Source: Candidatus Neomarinimicrobiota bacterium
Lineage (GTDB): Bacteria > Fidelibacterota > UBA2242 > B5-G15
Assembly (NCBI GenBank): GCA_017656425.1
Contig: JACDNV010000003.1
Location: forward strand, 124,001 to 188,000
Reading direction: 5' to 3'
Length of the DNA stretch: 64,000 nt
Part shown: positions 44,212 to 53,600 of the stretch, in pieces
Layout: the number at the start of each line of letters is the position of its first letter
Position numbering within the stretch: the stretch's first letter is position 1
The notes under the pieces: model-generated
Told to the model about the DNA's origin: nothing
Database searches by the model: none
The model's input: only the letters and a program-made list of their open reading frames with translations
Translations under genes and position numbers: made by a program

Positions 44212-44846
44212 TCAATATCCCCGCTCTTAAATATATTATCAATATCTTCCTGACTTATATTTTTATGTCTAACTTTATCCTCAATCTTATTTTTAAATTC
44301 CTCACTTAATCTATTAAAACCTTCGGTCTGCATCTCTGCCTCTATAGCTGCAATGATTTGTTTACCTACCTTTGTTTTTATTTTTATACCCCTTATCTTT
44401 TTAAATAATTCTGTAAACTTCTGATTTATCGCTGTAAGTATCTCATTAGCATGCTCCAGTTTCTGAGCGGTTATATCCTGAAACTGCAGAGCATACATAA
44501 TATTCATTAGATCATCCTTTAGCCTTTCTATTTTGTCAAAATTTTCTTTTGTAGTCTCCTTTTCTATATATTCGAGGGTTTTAAAGACATTCTCAAGTCT
44601 ATCCAAAATCTCTTGAGTAGCCATTTCTGTTGTTTTATTCACATCAATAATTCTATCTTTTGCATCAGGCAGAGTAAACTTGGTATCAGTAATAGAACTA
44701 ATTGCATGAGAAAGAAGAGGGACTACTTCTTTAACAAATTTAAACAAATCACTCAAGAATGGTAGGATCTCATCTCCAATTCTAAAAAATTCACGCATTT
44801 CTTCAATTTTAATAAGTATCTCCTCATAGTTTTCACTTACCTTCAT
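44208..44846 (-). CDS. cheZ: CheZ-like CheY-P phosphatase
   Basis: 212 residues, all helical. LQFQDITAQKLEHA (catalytic pair Asp124/Gln128 by analogy to CheZ Asp143/Gln147) lies in the hairpin bundle. The protein ends SQEDIDNIFKSGDIE, which resembles the CheZ C-terminal CheY-binding peptide. The long middle differs from enteric CheZ. It lies 9 bases after cheY1. CheX and a CheC-like FliY/N domain are also in the window, so three candidate CheY-P phosphatases coexist. Confidence 0.78.
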   Translation of the reverse strand: MKVSENYEEILIKIEEMREFFRIGDEILPFLSDLFKFVKEVVPLLSHAISSITDTKFTLPDAKDRIIDVNKTTEMATQEILDRLENVFKTLEYIEKETTKENFDKIERLKDDLMNIMYALQFQDITAQKLEHANEILTAINQKFTELFKKIRGIKIKTKVGKQIIAAIEAEMQTEGFNRLSEEFKNKIEDKVRHKNISQEDIDNIFKSGDIE

Positions 44847-44855
44847 AACGCCACC

Positions 44856-45230
44856 CTATTTATTTAAAACATCATCAATTTTCTCTTTCAAAACATCCGG
44901 AGTAAATGGCTTGATTATATAACCTTTTACTCCGAGTTTTACTGCTGTTATCACATCTTCTTTCATCCCCCTTGTCGTAATCATTATAATAGGAATATCT
45001 CTCAGTGAATCATTCTTTTTTAATTCAGTAACAAATTGCTCACCATTCATCTCAGGCATATTCCAATCAGTTAATATTAAGTCATAGCTTTCCTTACCAA
45101 GCATCTCTAAAGCTTCCAGCCCTCCTGACGCTTCGCCAATATCCGTATATCCAATTTTATTTAATGCATTCACAATAATTCTTCTCATCGTGGGAGAATC
45201 ATCAACAATTAATATTTTAATATTAGCCAT
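44856..45230 (-). CDS. cheY: CheY, chemotaxis response regulator (copy 1)
   Basis: 124-residue single receiver: DD10-11, phospho-acceptor Asp55 (ILTDWNMPEMNG), Thr in MITTRG, Lys in YIIKPF. This is closer to classical CheY (DWNMP) than the second copy at 47700. It binds FliM (LSQEEIDELL) when phosphorylated by CheA. 2 bases after the HDOD gene. Confidence 0.95.
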   Translation of the reverse strand: MANIKILIVDDSPTMRRIIVNALNKIGYTDIGEASGGLEALEMLGKESYDLILTDWNMPEMNGEQFVTELKKNDSLRDIPIIMITTRGMKEDVITAVKLGVKGYIIKPFTPDVLKEKIDDVLNK

Positions 45231-45232
45231 TT

Positions 45233-46114
45233 TTAAATTTCCTCCTGTTGAATAAAATCCTTTATTTTTTCAAGACTGAGCTGGATATCTTCCTCCAAAT
45301 CATTTAAACTTATATCTTCAAGGACATCAAACCTTTCTTTCAAATAATTAATACTTTTTGTATCATTTAAAATATTGGTACTCATAAATCCTAACTCTAT
45401 ACGATTTGCAAGATAATCTGCTAAATTTATAATACTCGCGATATCTTTCATATATATATTTTCAATCTTATCGATTTCATGATGCTTTCCAATTATTATG
45501 ACAAACTCCTCTGGTAAATTCCACTCTTGTGCAATTAGCTCTCCTGCTTGATCATGAGAAATTCTCAAATACTTTTTCTCTATTTCAGCACCAATCTTAT
45601 CAGTATCGCTTGTTTCTTCAAAAGCTTCAATGAACCTTTTCTCATCTATGCGATAAAGAACTATTTTACCAATGTCATGAAGTAATCCATGGGAATAGAT
45701 TCCGCTATGTACAGGCACACCAACTCTATCCGCAAGCGTTTGGGCTATATAACCACAGGCTATTGAATGTTTCCATAGTTGTTTCCAATTAATTTTGTGT
45801 TTTCCAGATGGGGTTAGTATCTTTATTATAGAAAAAGCAATTGCTATTCTGCTTATTTCATTGAAACCAAGCAAAACAATCGCATGCTTTAGTGATTTTA
45901 CTCCGTACCTCAGACCATAATATGCCGAATTAGCAACCCTTAACACTTTCATTGCTAGAGGAGGATCCTTTTCTATTACTTCAAGAATTTTATTTATAGT
46001 TATATCTTCATCTCTGACAATTCTTAGTATTTCTGTAGCTATACTCGGCAATGTTGGAAGATTTTTTATCTCTTTTATCCTTTGAGCTATTTCATAATTC
46101 ATTACGTCACTCAT
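45233..46114 (-). CDS. HDOD-domain signalling protein (copy 1)
   Basis: 293 residues. IKNLPTLPSIATEILRIV, KDPPLAMKVLRVANSAYYGL and LKHAIVLLGFNEISRIA are the HDOD core; HGLLHDIGKIVLY retains His-Asp residues but the full HD-GYP set is absent. HDOD proteins bind nucleotides or act as partners in signalling. A paralogue lies at 48094. An 86-base gap separates it from cheB, so it may start a sub-operon. Confidence 0.9.
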   Translation of the reverse strand: MSDVMNYEIAQRIKEIKNLPTLPSIATEILRIVRDEDITINKILEVIEKDPPLAMKVLRVANSAYYGLRYGVKSLKHAIVLLGFNEISRIAIAFSIIKILTPSGKHKINWKQLWKHSIACGYIAQTLADRVGVPVHSGIYSHGLLHDIGKIVLYRIDEKRFIEAFEETSDTDKIGAEIEKKYLRISHDQAGELIAQEWNLPEEFVIIIGKHHEIDKIENIYMKDIASIINLADYLANRIELGFMSTNILNDTKSINYLKERFDVLEDISLNDLEEDIQLSLEKIKDFIQQEEI

Positions 46115-46134
46115 AATATTTCATTCTCAATTTC

Positions 46135-46149
46135 TCAAATCAAATGCCA
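46135..46149 (-). promoter_or_regulatory. Sigma-54-like element with TTGA -12 box upstream of the HDOD-cheY unit
   Basis: TGGCATTTGATTTGA, same TGGCAT-N5-TTGA form as the fliL element (25083). A start near 46124 would leave only a 9-base leader before the ATG at 46114, so this is a weak call. Confidence 0.25.
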
Positions 46150-46200
46150 AATACATTCTCAGTCATGTTAGTACTTCCCATAAAAAGCAAATAGGGAATT

Positions 46201-47232
<1,032 letters not shown>

Positions 47233-47697
47233 CTAATCCTCAAATTGAAAATGTATTAAAACTGGATAATCATCAACAATACAAAGAATTGAGTCCTCGT
47301 TATTATAATAGGAGTTCCAGTCCTTCTTCTTTATTCTTTTAATCTGAGGAACAGTGAGATCAAAAACCGCTTTTTTCCCTTTTAAATCAGTAAGCACATG
47401 ACCACAGGTAACATTTAATATCTCTTTTAAAGCGTCCTCAGCACAACTCGAAACTTTTTCATCGTCCGGCTCTACGCCCAAGAAATTGGCAGCGATCTCC
47501 GGGCACATCTTTTCAGGGACAATCAGTGATAACTTGCCTCTTCCTTCACCCTTAAAAGTCATAAATGCCAGTAGAAAACTATCGTATTCAATCTCAAGCT
47601 CCTCTTCATCCACTTCATCACCAAACATAAATGCCGATTTTTCAATAGTCTCATAAAACGCATTTTTAATAATCTCCTTAGACTCATCACTCAACAT
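47233..47697 (-). CDS. cheX: CheX-like CheY-P phosphatase
   Basis: 154 residues. Single catalytic signature D88-x3-E92-x2-N95 (EDALKEILNVTCG), with the CheC/CheX alpha-beta pattern around it. Removes phosphate from CheY. It stands between cheY2 and cheB, which suggests it acts on the adjacent CheY. Confidence 0.82.
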   Translation of the reverse strand: MLSDESKEIIKNAFYETIEKSAFMFGDEVDEEELEIEYDSFLLAFMTFKGEGRGKLSLIVPEKMCPEIAANFLGVEPDDEKVSSCAEDALKEILNVTCGHVLTDLKGKKAVFDLTVPQIKRIKKKDWNSYYNNEDSILCIVDDYPVLIHFQFED

Positions 47698-47699
47698 AC

Positions 47700-48080
47700 T
47701 TAAACTCCCCCTACTACTTCATCAACAACTTTCTTTAACATCTCTGGTTTAAAAGGTTTTCTAATATATGCACGCACTCCCTTTGATTTTAAATCATCGA
47801 TTCTTGTCTCACTTCCTTCTGTGGAAATTATTACAACAGGAATTGAACTCAATATTCCATCCCTATTCATAATATCTATCATTTCCAACCCTGTCATAAC
47901 TGGCATGTTTATATCAACAAAAACAAGGTCAATCCATTCCTTATTCAATATTTCCAGTCCTTCTCTACCATTTTCTGCTTCAAATACAGTACTAGTTGGT
48001 ACACCGGCTATATCAAGAGATTTCTTAATAACAAACCTAACAACCTTCGAATCATCAACAATTAAAACATTAAGTCCCAC
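47700..48080 (-). CDS. CheY-like single-domain response regulator (copy 2)
   Basis: 126 residues: DD9-10, Asp in VFVDINMPVMTG, Thr in ISTEGS, Lys in YIRKPFKPE. The start is GTG, chosen because GGAGGATTAAAG precedes it. About one-third identical to copy 1 by eye; adjacency to cheX suggests a phosphate-sink or a specialised role. Confidence 0.9.
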   Translation of the reverse strand: MGLNVLIVDDSKVVRFVIKKSLDIAGVPTSTVFEAENGREGLEILNKEWIDLVFVDINMPVMTGLEMIDIMNRDGILSSIPVVIISTEGSETRIDDLKSKGVRAYIRKPFKPEMLKKVVDEVVGGV

Positions 48081-48093
48081 CTTTAATCCTCCT

Positions 48094-48942
48094 TTATAGA
48101 GAAAATAAACTTACTTTAATTTTTTCAAGTTCGTCTATCATAAAGCTAGCTGTTTTTTCAATTACTTTTGAAGTGATTTTATATTTCTTCAACAAACTAC
48201 AGTCAGCTCTATAAAAAAGGCCATCGACCCCCATTCCGAATCCCACAATCCTGGATATCGAATCCGATATATGAACACAAATAAGAGATATATTATTTTC
48301 ATTATACCTGTTAATGTCATGGTGCCCCTTCACAACTTTTATTATACTCTCTGGCAATTCCCATGCTTCAAGCAGCATCCCTCCAATTTCTCCATGGTCA
48401 ATACCTATGACCTCCCTTTCCGCTTCATTATAAGGGACACAATTACTAATCGAATAATCTATAACCTTGCTAATATCTATATTAAGGTAATTTCCAATTA
48501 CAATCTTACCTATATCATGGAGAATACCCGTTGTGTACAAATAATCAGGTTTTCTAACACCAAGCAAGTCTGCCAGTCTTTCAGCCCCAATAGCTGTTGT
48601 AACCGAATGTTCCCATAGTTTTCCTGGAGGTATATCATAACCTTTTACCTCTTTAGACAATGTCGGTGTCAAAAAGTACATTGTTACTATTTCAAAAATT
48701 TTAGTTGCACCTAAACGAACTACTGCTTGTCTTATATCATCAATAGGTTTTATTGAACCATAATATGCTGAATTAACCACCTTTAAAATATATGCAACCA
48801 GTGCAGGATCATATTTAACTATCTCTGAAAGCCTCTTAAAGTCCACATCAGGACTATTGACAATTTCATAGATTTCCATAACGATAGCAGGTATTGCTGG
48901 TATCTCCTTTATTTTTGATAATATATTTTCCTTTTTAATCAT
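48094..48942 (-). CDS. HDOD-domain signalling protein (copy 2)
   Basis: 282 residues. IKEIPAIPAIVMEIYEIVNSPDVDF, KYDPALVAYILKVVNSAYYGSIKPIDDIRQAVVRLGATKIFEIVTMYF and TTGILHDIGKIVIGNYL are the HDOD blocks. Paralogous to 45233-46114. It overlaps the cheD stop by 4 bases. Confidence 0.9.
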   Translation of the reverse strand: MIKKENILSKIKEIPAIPAIVMEIYEIVNSPDVDFKRLSEIVKYDPALVAYILKVVNSAYYGSIKPIDDIRQAVVRLGATKIFEIVTMYFLTPTLSKEVKGYDIPPGKLWEHSVTTAIGAERLADLLGVRKPDYLYTTGILHDIGKIVIGNYLNIDISKVIDYSISNCVPYNEAEREVIGIDHGEIGGMLLEAWELPESIIKVVKGHHDINRYNENNISLICVHISDSISRIVGFGMGVDGLFYRADCSLLKKYKITSKVIEKTASFMIDELEKIKVSLFSL

Positions 48943-49415
48943 ATTTCATACTCTTCTTTGCCTGATTTGACTATAACTTTGCCTGATCCCATATCAAGCA
49001 ACATAGTTCTGGGCTTCGAACCTCCCACATCCTCACCAGAAATCAAAATGTTATTTTTCCATAAAAATTTTCTTACAACCATATAATTTTTTTCTCCAAT
49101 TCTGAAAAAGTTATTATCATCAAGTAATGTAGCACCACCCGCCACTTTTGCAATAAGATTTTTTCTTTCGCCACCAAGGTCAAATACTTTTTTCAATAAT
49201 AATTCCATTCCCAGATCAGTAAACATGAATGGATTTCTCTTTGCTTTATCGGGATCAGCTTTCGATAATGGTAACATACTGTGTAACATTGCACCAACTA
49301 GATTCTCAGGATCATATAATACCACGCCAATACATGATCCAAGGGCATATGTTATAAGCACATCTCCATTCCCAGTAGTAAATTTCATATCTGCTATTTC
49401 AACAACTTTTATCAC
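48939..49415 (-). CDS. cheD: CheD, receptor glutamine deamidase
   Basis: 158 residues. YALGSCIGVVLYDPENLVGAMLHSMLPLS contains the catalytic Cys and His, and AKVAGGATLLDD and RKFLWKNNILISGEDVGGSKPRTM follow the CheD pattern. Deamidates receptor Gln residues and in some species cooperates with CheC/CheX. The start is GTG with GAGGTATAAAG upstream. Confidence 0.95.
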   Translation of the reverse strand: MIKVVEIADMKFTTGNGDVLITYALGSCIGVVLYDPENLVGAMLHSMLPLSKADPDKAKRNPFMFTDLGMELLLKKVFDLGGERKNLIAKVAGGATLLDDNNFFRIGEKNYMVVRKFLWKNNILISGEDVGGSKPRTMLLDMGSGKVIVKSGKEEYEI

Positions 49416-49450
49416 CTTTATACCTCACTTTTAGATATTACCTTTTACCA

Positions 49451-50116
49451 TCACAAATTCAATATATTTTGCCTGCTTACATACTCAATTGCTTTATAAG
49501 ATGTTATCTTTGATAATCTGTTAACAATATCAACAACTATTTCCATCTGTCTGTTTATAATCTTTATAATCTCAAGTACCTTCTCATACTCACCTTTATC
49601 AAAAAGGGGATATATCATTTCGAAATAACCGGACATTACCTGTAAAGGCTGATTTAACTCATGACATACAGCTCCCGTAAGCTCCAACATCCCTTTTAAT
49701 TTTTCTCTTTCCATAAATTCATATTTAACCTTACTCTTTTCTAAAGCTAATAATAAAGTCTTCACAAATAATCCAACCTGTAAAGTCTCCCTTATCAAAT
49801 AATCATCTGCTCCATTCTTTAAAAAATCCATAATTAAACTTTCGCTATCCTTCATAGAAACAAGAACAACAACAGGTAAGTCTTTATATGTACTCCTGAA
49901 AATTTTGAACCGCCCAATTCTATCGCCACTTTCAATAATTGAATCATATATAACTAAATCTATACCATTAAAAATATTTCGATTTTTGCTTTCCATATGA
50001 TAAACACACCCAACAAAAAAGGTGATCTTCTTATAATTATTCAAAACCGACATTAAGGTTTTACTGAACTTATCATCATCTGATACTATTTTAATTTTAA
50101 ATGGATTATTCTTCAT
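49451..50116 (-). CDS. Receiver-like protein with orphan HisKA (DHp) domain and no ATPase
   Basis: 221 residues. Residues 5-125 are receiver-like with Asp58 (VIYDSI) and a Lys-to-Arg change at ADDYLIRE. Residues 140-210 are a HisKA domain with CHELNQPLQV, His152. It ends there, with no HATPase domain; cheR starts in overlap (11 bases) so there is no missing part downstream. This is the second DHp-only protein of the locus (see 10719). It may be phosphorylated in trans by CheA or the PAS kinase, or serve as a phosphohistidine relay. Inference. Confidence 0.78.
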   Translation of the reverse strand: MKNNPFKIKIVSDDDKFSKTLMSVLNNYKKITFFVGCVYHMESKNRNIFNGIDLVIYDSIIESGDRIGRFKIFRSTYKDLPVVVLVSMKDSESLIMDFLKNGADDYLIRETLQVGLFVKTLLLALEKSKVKYEFMEREKLKGMLELTGAVCHELNQPLQVMSGYFEMIYPLFDKGEYEKVLEIIKIINRQMEIVVDIVNRLSKITSYKAIEYVSRQNILNL

Positions 50117-50936
50117 CCTTTTCCACCGATGGCTTTAAATATACAGATGGCTTAACTACTTTAAAACCGACTTCCATACCAATAATACTCTCAGAATGTC
50201 CTAGAAAAAGGTATCCTCCTGGTTTCAATAATCTATATAATTCCCTTACAAGAGACTCCCTTATAGAACTGCCAAAATATATCATAACGTTTCTACAAAA
50301 TATCACATCAAGAGGACCTTTAAGCGGTAAGGGGAAATAAGATAGATTCAATCTTCGAAAAATAATATAGTTCTTAACAAAATCTGTAACTTTATATTTA
50401 ACCTGACCATTTTCAATTGTCCGTATAAAAAATCTCTTCTGATAGTTGTACGGAACGTTCCGCATTTTCTCCTCATCATATTCACCCTTCTTAGCCCTAT
50501 TTATAACATCAGTAGATATATCCGACCCAAGAATTCTTAAATCCATATCAGCATATGTGGGGATTGAATTTAAAATTGTAAAAGCAATACTATAAGTTTC
50601 CTCGCCCGTAGAGCATCCTGCTGACCATATTCTAAATCTTCTATATCCACTATTGACCCAGCTTATCATTATTTCCTTAAGAAAATCAAAATGATCAGCT
50701 TCTCTAAAGAAACTTGTAACATTTGTAGTGATCACATCAATCATCTGTATTATTTCATTACCCTCTCTATCATTAATCAGATACTCAAGGTAATCATTAT
50801 ATGAATCTATCCTTAATGCCCTTAACCTTTTATTTAGCCTTGCACTTACTAATGCTTTTTTCTGATCAGTCAATCTTATACCACTTAGGTTATACACTAT
50901 TTTTCTTAATTCTTCAAAAGTCTTATCATCTATCAT
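50106..50936 (-). CDS. cheR: CheR, receptor methyltransferase
   Basis: 276 residues. N-terminal helical domain, then TSFFREADHFDFL, RIWSAGCSTGEETYSIAF (SAM site), LGSDISTDVINRAKKGEY and DVIFCRNVMIYFGSSIRESLVRELYRLLKPGGYLFLGHSESI. Methylates glutamates of the two receptors. Lies directly after MCP1. Confidence 0.97.
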   Translation of the reverse strand: MIDDKTFEELRKIVYNLSGIRLTDQKKALVSARLNKRLRALRIDSYNDYLEYLINDREGNEIIQMIDVITTNVTSFFREADHFDFLKEIMISWVNSGYRRFRIWSAGCSTGEETYSIAFTILNSIPTYADMDLRILGSDISTDVINRAKKGEYDEEKMRNVPYNYQKRFFIRTIENGQVKYKVTDFVKNYIIFRRLNLSYFPLPLKGPLDVIFCRNVMIYFGSSIRESLVRELYRLLKPGGYLFLGHSESIIGMEVGFKVVKPSVYLKPSVEKDEE

Positions 50937-50943
50937 CTACACT

Positions 50944-52995
50944 CTAAAAATCTTCTGAAATATCATCATCTTCTAAGCCAATTACTTTTTTATCTTTTAT
51001 TTGTAATCCTTTTTCTTTTGCCAAATTTTCCGAATCTTTAATTTCTACCAAATCTAATTTACCTTCCACTGACTCTGTACCATCGCCACTCAGTGTAAAG
51101 GATTCAATCATTGATGAAAGTTCCATTGCTTGAGAATTTAACTCTCCCGCTATACTTGCGGACTGTTCAGAGTTGGAAGCATTCTTTTGAGTAACTGCGT
51201 TCATCTGATTTACGGAGATGTTCACCTGTTCAATACCTTCTGCCTGCTCCTTACTTGCAGCCGCTATCTCCTCAATTATCTGCAATACCTTATTAGCACT
51301 CTCCGCTATCCTATCAAATACCTCTATCGTCCTGTTTACCTTCTCTACACCCCTGTCTGCACTCCTACCTGAACCCTCTATCATTACTGCCGTATTCTTC
51401 GCCGCCTCCGCTGACCTCTGTGCTAAATTCCTTACCTCCTCTGCTACTACCGCAAACCCTTTCCCTGCTTCTCCTGCTCTCGCCGCCTCTACCGCCGCAT
51501 TCAACGCTAACAGATTCGTCTGAAACGCTATCTCATCTATCGTGTTCACTATCTTACTCGTCTCTACCGAACTCTCCTTTATCTGCTTTATCGCTTCCTC
51601 TAACTCCCTTATTGCCTCTCTCCCCTCCTTTATTACCCTGTCTGACTCATTCATCATCACTCTCGCTTGACCTGTATTGTCTGCATTCTGCTTCACCATA
51701 CTGCTCATCTCTTCCAAACTGCTCGATATCTCCTCAAGTGAACTCGCCTGCTCATTTGCACCCTCCGCCAAACTCTGACTGCCTGCAGCAATCTGCTTTG
51801 CAATCGAAACTACTCTACCAACCGCTATTTTTACCTGCTTCAGAGTCTCCTCAAGGTTATCCAATGCTTTATTTACATTATTCTTGAATTCTGCAAGCTC
51901 ACCTTTATATTCACCTTTAACCCGAACTCTCATCTCTTTTTCAGCAACCCCTTCAAAAACTTCCATAACTTCTTTCATTGGAGTTATCAAAGCGTCAAGA
52001 GTTCTATTAATTCCTTCCACCAGACTTGCATATTCTCCTTTGAACTTTTCTGGATTACCTCTCCGACTTAAATCACCTTCTAATGCAGCATTATTGAGCG
52101 TTTTTATCTCATCAATTACCCCTCTTAAGGAATCTATAGAAGAATTAATACCTCTTTTTAGTTCATCAAAATAGCCTTTGTATTCAATTCGAATCTCATC
52201 AGGCAATTCACCATTACCAATCTGATTTATATAATCCCCTACAATTTCCAGTGGTTCAACAAGAGAATCTATCGTACTATTAACAACGACACCAATATCT
52301 TCAAAATCTACTCCAAGCCCTTTTTTATCAATCCTTTCATCAATATTTCCATTTTTTATTTCCCTTCCAAGGGCTTTAATCCTATCAACTAATCTTTCAA
52401 TGTTAGCTGTTATAACATTCCCAAGTAAAATAGTAATCACAACCATGGAAATGCCCATCAAAATAGAAAAATTCAATAAGGTTTTTCTCATATTGGAGTG
52501 GGTTTCCTTTAATCCCGAAATGCTTGTCCCTGTTATTAAACTATAATTTTTCCTAAAAATTTCAATATCTGACTTCCTTAATATAACATTAGGAGCAATA
52601 AGTACTCCAACAGAATCAAAAGCATTTAAACTTATACTATCTGTAAATGTTGTATCTCTGTATAGAGCGAAAGATTCACCCTGCTCATTTCTTACTTCAA
52701 GGTATTTTATCTCTTCAGATGAACCCACTCTATTAAAAACATCCTGGATAGACTCATAATCACTGAATTCGAGATATGTTTCTATAGACTGAAGAAGCAT
52801 TTTAGACATTGTTTCATTTTGCTTTAAAAATAAATCCAGACTAGCTTTATATGTGCTTTTGGGAACTATAACACCAAATAAAATGGAAGCTGCAATTCCT
52901 ATCATTAATATTACAATAACATATCTGCCTCTTATACTTATCCAGTACTTTAGTGTTAAAAACTGGGAGAAAAACTTTAATATCCTTTTAAACAT
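50944..52995 (-). CDS. Methyl-accepting chemotaxis protein (receptor 1) with poly-HAMP
   Basis: 683 residues from the ATG at 52995 (an in-frame TTG four codons earlier was rejected; GGGGG sits 5 bases before the ATG). Membrane helix at about 20-42, a short periplasmic domain of about 115 residues, a second helix near 165-185, several HAMP units in series to about residue 400, then the signalling hairpin [38 protein letters not shown]. Positions 51221-51787 are identical in DNA to receptor 2. The protein ends ISEDF. Confidence 0.95.
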   Translation of the reverse strand: MFKRILKFFSQFLTLKYWISIRGRYVIVILMIGIAASILFGVIVPKSTYKASLDLFLKQNETMSKMLLQSIETYLEFSDYESIQDVFNRVGSSEEIKYLEVRNEQGESFALYRDTTFTDSISLNAFDSVGVLIAPNVILRKSDIEIFRKNYSLITGTSISGLKETHSNMRKTLLNFSILMGISMVVITILLGNVITANIERLVDRIKALGREIKNGNIDERIDKKGLGVDFEDIGVVVNSTIDSLVEPLEIVGDYINQIGNGELPDEIRIEYKGYFDELKRGINSSIDSLRGVIDEIKTLNNAALEGDLSRRGNPEKFKGEYASLVEGINRTLDALITPMKEVMEVFEGVAEKEMRVRVKGEYKGELAEFKNNVNKALDNLEETLKQVKIAVGRVVSIAKQIAAGSQSLAEGANEQASSLEEISSSLEEMSSMVKQNADNTGQARVMMNESDRVIKEGREAIRELEEAIKQIKESSVETSKIVNTIDEIAFQTNLLALNAAVEAARAGEAGKGFAVVAEEVRNLAQRSAEAAKNTAVMIEGSGRSADRGVEKVNRTIEVFDRIAESANKVLQIIEEIAAASKEQAEGIEQVNISVNQMNAVTQKNASNSEQSASIAGELNSQAMELSSMIESFTLSGDGTESVEGKLDLVEIKDSENLAKEKGLQIKDKKVIGLEDDDISEDF
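51221..51787. repeat. 567-bp perfect direct repeat, copy 1 (chemoreceptor signalling domain)
   Basis: Identical line by line to 53920-54486 (offset 2699). It encodes the signalling tip and flanking helices of the receptors. Flanks diverge abruptly at both ends. By direct count 51481-51540 has 31 G/C in 60 against 22 in 60 at 52261-52320 in the same gene, so base composition also differs from its surroundings. Confidence 0.95.
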
Positions 52996-53012
52996 TTTAA
53001 CCCCCAAATCTA

Positions 53013-53576
53013 TTATTGAGTCTGCTTAGTAATTATATAATCAGGGCTCTCATTTATAGGAAAATTTAAAACCTGTCTTACCTGCTCATTTACAACAATT
53101 TCCACTGGTTCAGTATTTTTTATATAAATTAATGCTCCATTTTCAAGCCAGCCCTCTTGCATAACTATTAAAGGTATTTTTTTCAGTTTACTCATTTTGC
53201 ATATATTTTTAATAATAAAAGGATCTGACATGGCCTCTGAAGGCCAGACAAATATAGCATTACATTGTTTTTCATTTACAAGAACTGTGAAATCATTAAA
53301 TATATCACCTGCAATCAATTTTGATTGGGTTACATAAATTCGCATGGACCTCGGTGGTGCCGTCTGCAATTGAGCAAGCCTGTTAATTACATTATCAGGT
53401 AAACCATCCGATAATATTCCAAGAGTAATAATTACAAAATTTAATTGTTTAATAGTTTTTATAACTTTATCTACTGGTATATTCTTGTTTTGAGAATTAA
53501 TTTGGTTAACTGTAAGAATAGTAAAAGCCAAAATACAAATGCTCAGATTTCTCAACCTCACATCTACCTCCCGCAT
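53013..53576 (-). CDS. Unknown exported protein between two chemoreceptors
   Basis: 187 residues. Signal peptide ending at NQINSQ. The rest has alternating strands and helices: [75 protein letters not shown]. The second half resembles YfiR/DUF4154-type or ABC-substrate-like periplasmic proteins with their GAxI...P/V-EI-x-VN pattern, but this is tentative. It might present a ligand to the neighbouring receptors. 24 bases after MCP2, 17 before MCP1. Confidence 0.7.
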   Translation of the reverse strand: MREVDVRLRNLSICILAFTILTVNQINSQNKNIPVDKVIKTIKQLNFVIITLGILSDGLPDNVINRLAQLQTAPPRSMRIYVTQSKLIAGDIFNDFTVLVNEKQCNAIFVWPSEAMSDPFIIKNICKMSKLKKIPLIVMQEGWLENGALIYIKNTEPVEIVVNEQVRQVLNFPINESPDYIITKQTQ

Positions 53577-53600
53577 TTTTATTGTAATAATCCCAAATAA

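Noticed and set aside
51420-51887. Long plus-strand ORFs opposite both chemoreceptors (also 54119-54523) with identical Leu/Ser/Pro-rich translations
   Set aside because: They are antisense shadows of the duplicated signalling domain; no ribosome site or protein-like pattern.
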